A stretch of 17,523 nucleotides of DNA, taken from Porticoccus sp. Its GTDB lineage: Bacteria; Pseudomonadota; Gammaproteobacteria; Pseudomonadales; Porticoccaceae. Below the pieces are notes generated by a model. That model saw nothing but the letters and a program-made list of their open reading frames with translations. It was not told the origin of the DNA and ran no database searches. A program made the position numbers and the translations under genes. Shown here piece by piece: positions 13,986-17,523 of the stretch. The stretch covers positions 1 through 17,523 of the forward strand of contig JALQUJ010000064.1 in assembly GCA_023263825.1 (NCBI GenBank), given 5' to 3'. The first letter of the stretch is position 1, and every line of letters starts with the position of its first letter.

Positions 13986-16900
13986 ATGCCAACTGGCCTC
14001 TACCGGTTAGATGAATTCAAAGATAATTGTGGCTTTGGCCTGATTGCCCATACAAAAGGGCAGACCAGCCATCGTTTATTGGAAACTGCCATCGAAGCAT
14101 TAACCTGCATGACCCACAGGGGTGGTATCGCCGCTGATGGTAAAACAGGTGATGGTTGTGGGTTGCTGTTGCAAAAGCCTGATCATTTTATGCGTCAGGT
14201 GGCCAACGAACTGTTTTCAACGGAATTGCCTGATTTATATGCTGTGGGCTCTATCATGTTGAGCCAGGATTCATCCCAGCGTGAACACGCAAAACAAGTC
14301 ATGTTTGAAATCTTACAAGCACAAGGTTTGACAGTGGTGGGTTGGCGTGAGATTCCTACTAATGATGAGTGTTTGGGTGATATTGCATTACAGACACTGC
14401 CAGTATTTGAACAAGTTTTTATCTCTGCACCTGATTTGACGGATCAGAAGTTCAATGCAAGGTTATTTATAGCCAAACGTAAAACAGAAATTGCGTTAGC
14501 TGAAGATACATCGTTCTATATTGCCAGCCTTGCTGAAAATGTTATCAGCTATAAAGGGCTGATGATGCCTGTGGATTTACCTAAATTTTATTTAGATTTG
14601 GCAAACCCTGAGCTCGAAACCGCTATCTGTGTTTTTCATCAGCGCTTTTCAACGAACACAATGCCCCGGTGGCCACTGGCTCAACCGTTCAGAATGTTGG
14701 CCCATAATGGTGAAATCAATACTATTCCGGGTAATCGCAACTGGTCTGTGGCGCGTACGCCAAAGTTCGAAACCCCATTATTGCCTGATTTAAAAGAAGT
14801 TACGCCATTAGTAAACCGCACCGGTTCAGATTCATCTAGTTTGGATAATATGCTGGAAGTACTGGTTGCAGGTGGGATGGATCTGCACAAGGCCGTTAGA
14901 ATGCTGGTGCCGCCAGCTTGGAATAATAACCAGGACTTTGGGCCAAACGAAAAAGCTTATTTCGAATATATTTCCATGCACATGGAGCCTTGGGATGGGC
15001 CAGCTGGATTAGTTATTACCGATGGTCGATATGCTGTCTGTACCCTTGATAGAAATGGTTTAAGGCCATCACGTTGGGTTCTGACTGATGACGATATTAT
15101 TACTGTTGCATCGGAAGTCGGTGTTTACGGCTATCAGCCAGAAAATGTTGTCGCCAAGGGCCGCCTTGGGCCTGGGGACATTCTGTCCATTGATACTGAA
15201 ACAGGTAAGATTTTAAACACAGCTGATGTTGATAAGGAGCTAGCTTCAGGTGCGCCCTATAGAACATGGTTGCGCGATGGTACTGTGAAAATCATGTCCA
15301 CCATGGATGATGAAAGTATAGAGGTGGAAGGTGCTCTAACTCGGGATCAGATCCGTACCTATTCGAAGATGTTCCTAGCTTCTCAGGAGGAGCGTGATCA
15401 GGTGTTAAGGCCATTGTCTGAAGGTGGCCAGGAAGCTGTTGGATCCATGGGGGATGATACTCCAATGGCTGTGCTTTCAAGTAAAAATCGTAGTCTTTAT
15501 GACTATTTCCGCCAACAGTTTGCACAGGTAACAAACCCACCAATTGATCCACTGCGTGAAACATTGGTCATGTCATTACAAACCCAGTTAGGGCGCGAAT
15601 GTGGCATTTTTGAGGAAACCATTGATCACGCTAAGCGCATTAACTTAACTAGCCCCGTATTGTCACCACGGAAGTACTATGCGTTGAAAAATTCTTCACC
15701 CAAAAATACTGGCCGGGATGATTATCAAGTTAGGAAGATCAGTGTTAATTATGACCCTGAAAAAGCAAGTCTAAAACAGGCCATTCACAATCTCTGTGAA
15801 GAAGTAGAATCAGCCGTTCGTGATGGCATAGTCTGCTGTATTTTGTCTGATTCTGATATTCAGCCAGGCAAACTGCCTATTCAAATGTTGATGGCAGTTG
15901 GTGCTGTTCATCATCACCTTATAGCGGTAGGTTTACGTTGTGATGCTAATATTATCGCCAGTACAGCATCTGCTCGCGATTCACACCAAATAGCAACACT
16001 GATTGGTTGTGGTGCTTCTGCGGTATATCCCTATTTGAGTTATCACATACTCACAGATTTAATCGAGTCTGGTGAGTTACTTTGTGATTTGGATACAGCC
16101 TTTAAAAACTATCGAAAAGGTATCAATAAAGGCCTGCTGAAAATTCTGTCAAAAATGGGTATTTCCACCATTGGTTCCTACCGTGGCGCCCAGCTCTACG
16201 AAATTATTGGTCTGGCAACTGAAGTTGTCGACTTGTGTTTCATCGATACACCCAGTCGTATTCAAGGTGCTAATTTTGATGATTTGCAACAGGATCAACA
16301 GCGCTTGGCTGATGAGACCTGGAGTGAACGCAAGCCAGTGAGCCCTGGTGGTTTACTGAAGTATGTTCATGGTCAGGAATACCATGCTTTTAATCCGGAT
16401 GTTATCCAGGCGCTACATCGCTCGGTTCAAAACGGTGATTATACGGCTTGGCATGACTATGCTGCATTGGTCAATGAACGGCCGGTAGCGACCTTAAGAG
16501 ATCTCCTCAAAATCAAAGAAGGTGTTAAGTCTATTCCAGTCACTGACGTTGAGCCCATAGGAGATATTCTGAAGCGATTCGACTCGGCGGGTATGTCTCT
16601 AGGTGCTCTTTCACCAGAAGCTCATGAGGCCTTGGCTGAGGCAATGAACAGCCTTGGTGGTCGTTCTAATTCTGGTGAAGGGGGCGAAGACCCCATACGT
16701 TATGGTACGGTAAAAGTTTCCAAAATTAAGCAGGTAGCTTCAGGGCGTTTTGGTGTAACACCACATTATTTATCAAGTGCTGAAGTTATTCAGATTAAAG
16801 TAGCTCAAGGTGCCAAGCCTGGCGAAGGCGGCCAGCTGCCCGGTGGCAAGGTTAATGACTTGATTGCACGGTTGCGTTACTCCGTGCCGGGCGTCACATT

Positions 16901-17523
16901 GATTTCACCACCACCTCACCATGATATTTATTCTATTGAGGATTTGGCTCAGCTCATTTTTGACTTGAAACAGGTAAATCCGACTGCATTGGTTTCAGTT
17001 AAGCTGGTTTCCAGACCTGGTGTGGGTACTATTGCAGCAGGTGTAGCAAAAGCTTACGCAGACTTAATTACAATTTCAGGGTACGACGGTGGTACAGCTG
17101 CCAGCCCACTAACATCGATTCGCTATGCCGGTTCCCCGTGGGAGCTGGGGCTTGCTGAAACTCACCAAATGCTGCGAGCTAATGACTTGCGGGATAAGGT
17201 TCGGGTTCAGACCGATGGCGGTTTAAAAACGGGCTTGGATGTTGTGAAAGCAGCGATTCTTGGTGCTGAAAGCTTTGGCTTTGGTACGGCGCCTATGGTG
17301 GCTCTCGGTTGTAAATATCTAAGAATCTGTCATTTGAATAACTGTGCAACAGGTGTTGCAACGCAAGATGAACAGCTTCGTGCCGATTATTATAAGGGTA
17401 CAGTTGAAACGGCTAAAAACTTCTTCCGCTTTATGGCAGAAGAAACACGTGAGTGGATGGCCTTGCTGGGTATGCAGACACTAGGTGAATTGGTTGGTCG
17501 TGTTGACCTGTTGGAAGTACTAC
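13986..17523 (+). CDS. gltB: glutamate synthase (NADPH) large subunit, 3' end beyond window
   Basis: GltB transfers the amide nitrogen of glutamine to 2-oxoglutarate, giving two glutamates, with GltD as NADPH partner. The frame is open from ATG 13986 to the right edge, 1179 codons and one base. The family is about 1480-1500 residues, so roughly 300 are missing. A class-II amidotransferase nucleophile, Cys15 in DNCGFGLIAH, follows a 14-residue leader expected to be removed. Further motifs are HRGGIAADGKTGDG, CIFHQRFSTNTMPRWPLAQP and HNGEIN. The central domain comes next. The FMN-binding synthase domain carries SNSGEGGEDP, PGEGGQLPGGKV, PPPHHDIYSIEDL and GYDGGTAASP. The 3Fe-4S ligands Cys1109, Cys1115 and Cys1120 (C-x5-C-x4-C) are present. 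I read every codon and saw no stop or frameshift. Only weak ribosome binding (TAGAG) precedes the ATG. gltD is expected downstream. Confidence 0.97.
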   Translation, partial: MPTGLYRLDEFKDNCGFGLIAHTKGQTSHRLLETAIEALTCMTHRGGIAADGKTGDGCGLLLQKPDHFMRQVANELFSTELPDLYAVGSIMLSQDSSQREHAKQVMFEILQAQGLTVVGWREIPTNDECLGDIALQTLPVFEQVFISAPDLTDQKFNARLFIAKRKTEIALAEDTSFYIASLAENVISYKGLMMPVDLPKFYLDLANPELETAICVFHQRFSTNTMPRWPLAQPFRMLAHNGEINTIPGNRNWSVARTPKFETPLLPDLKEVTPLVNRTGSDSSSLDNMLEVLVAGGMDLHKAVRMLVPPAWNNNQDFGPNEKAYFEYISMHMEPWDGPAGLVITDGRYAVCTLDRNGLRPSRWVLTDDDIITVASEVGVYGYQPENVVAKGRLGPGDILSIDTETGKILNTADVDKELASGAPYRTWLRDGTVKIMSTMDDESIEVEGALTRDQIRTYSKMFLASQEERDQVLRPLSEGGQEAVGSMGDDTPMAVLSSKNRSLYDYFRQQFAQVTNPPIDPLRETLVMSLQTQLGRECGIFEETIDHAKRINLTSPVLSPRKYYALKNSSPKNTGRDDYQVRKISVNYDPEKASLKQAIHNLCEEVESAVRDGIVCCILSDSDIQPGKLPIQMLMAVGAVHHHLIAVGLRCDANIIASTASARDSHQIATLIGCGASAVYPYLSYHILTDLIESGELLCDLDTAFKNYRKGINKGLLKILSKMGISTIGSYRGAQLYEIIGLATEVVDLCFIDTPSRIQGANFDDLQQDQQRLADETWSERKPVSPGGLLKYVHGQEYHAFNPDVIQALHRSVQNGDYTAWHDYAALVNERPVATLRDLLKIKEGVKSIPVTDVEPIGDILKRFDSAGMSLGALSPEAHEALAEAMNSLGGRSNSGEGGEDPIRYGTVKVSKIKQVASGRFGVTPHYLSSAEVIQIKVAQGAKPGEGGQLPGGKVNDLIARLRYSVPGVTLISPPPHHDIYSIEDLAQLIFDLKQVNPTALVSVKLVSRPGVGTIAAGVAKAYADLITISGYDGGTAASPLTSIRYAGSPWELGLAETHQMLRANDLRDKVRVQTDGGLKTGLDVVKAAILGAESFGFGTAPMVALGCKYLRICHLNNCATGVATQDEQLRADYYKGTVETAKNFFRFMAEETREWMALLGMQTLGELVGRVDLLEVL

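Noticed and set aside
14681..15564. Minus-strand reading frames within gltB
   Set aside because: They are antisense shadows of a continuous, fully recognisable gltB frame and have no motifs or ribosome sites.
1..17523. Novel defence system, biosynthetic cluster, prophage, insertion sequence, CRISPR array or tRNA
   Set aside because: All large frames are recognised housekeeping genes. No inverted-repeat-bounded element, transposase, repeat-spacer array or tRNA cloverleaf was seen on either strand.

Overview
The window looks like chromosomal DNA of a marine-type gammaproteobacterium. The base composition is moderately AT-leaning. The hemCDXY block and the neighbourhood mrcA / yrfG-hslR-hslO-pckA / pilM-aroK-aroB-gltB match the ancestral gammaproteobacterial gene order. 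Protein flavour (HemX/HemY, ATP-dependent PckA, PBP1a) resembles Pseudomonadales/Cellvibrionales-like bacteria. The exact taxon cannot be fixed from sequence reading alone. No tRNA, rRNA, CRISPR array, insertion sequence or phage gene was seen.

Layout. (1) Positions 1-4609, plus strand: hemC, hemD, hemX and hemY, a tight haem/tetrapyrrole operon with 2-60 base gaps. It ends at a perfect 19-bp inverted-repeat terminator (4625-4665) that also serves the convergent pckA. (2) Positions 4717-11549, minus strand: mrcA (PBP1a), yrfG (HAD nucleotidase), hslR (Hsp15), a secreted DUF4124 protein, hslO (Hsp33) and pckA. The yrfG-hslR-DUF4124 genes overlap and form a translationally coupled string. (3) Positions 11683-17523, plus strand, divergent from mrcA: a truncated pilM, aroK, aroB and the first about 1179 codons of gltB, which runs off the right edge.

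The most notable signal is in region 3. In relatives this locus is normally pilM-pilN-pilO-pilP-pilQ-aroK-aroB-(SPOR/DamX gene)-gltB. Here pilM stops after about 134 recognisable residues, and its new stop codon overlaps the aroK start. The rest of pilM and all of pilN, pilO, pilP and pilQ are absent, so the type IV pilus alignment complex and secretin genes have been excised from their usual place. The SPOR-domain gene between aroB and gltB is also absent. The truncated pilM reading frame now appears to carry the promoter and translation signal for the shikimate genes aroK-aroB. This is a deletion scar, consistent with a lineage that has lost type IV pili, possibly host-associated or genome-reducing (inference).

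A second oddity is a five-unit, 15-bp degenerate tandem repeat inserted in frame in domain 3 of hemC. The remaining genes are ordinary, intact housekeeping genes: tetrapyrrole synthesis, gluconeogenesis, redox and heat-shock quality control, peptidoglycan synthesis, chorismate synthesis and ammonia assimilation. I see no clearly new multi-gene system.
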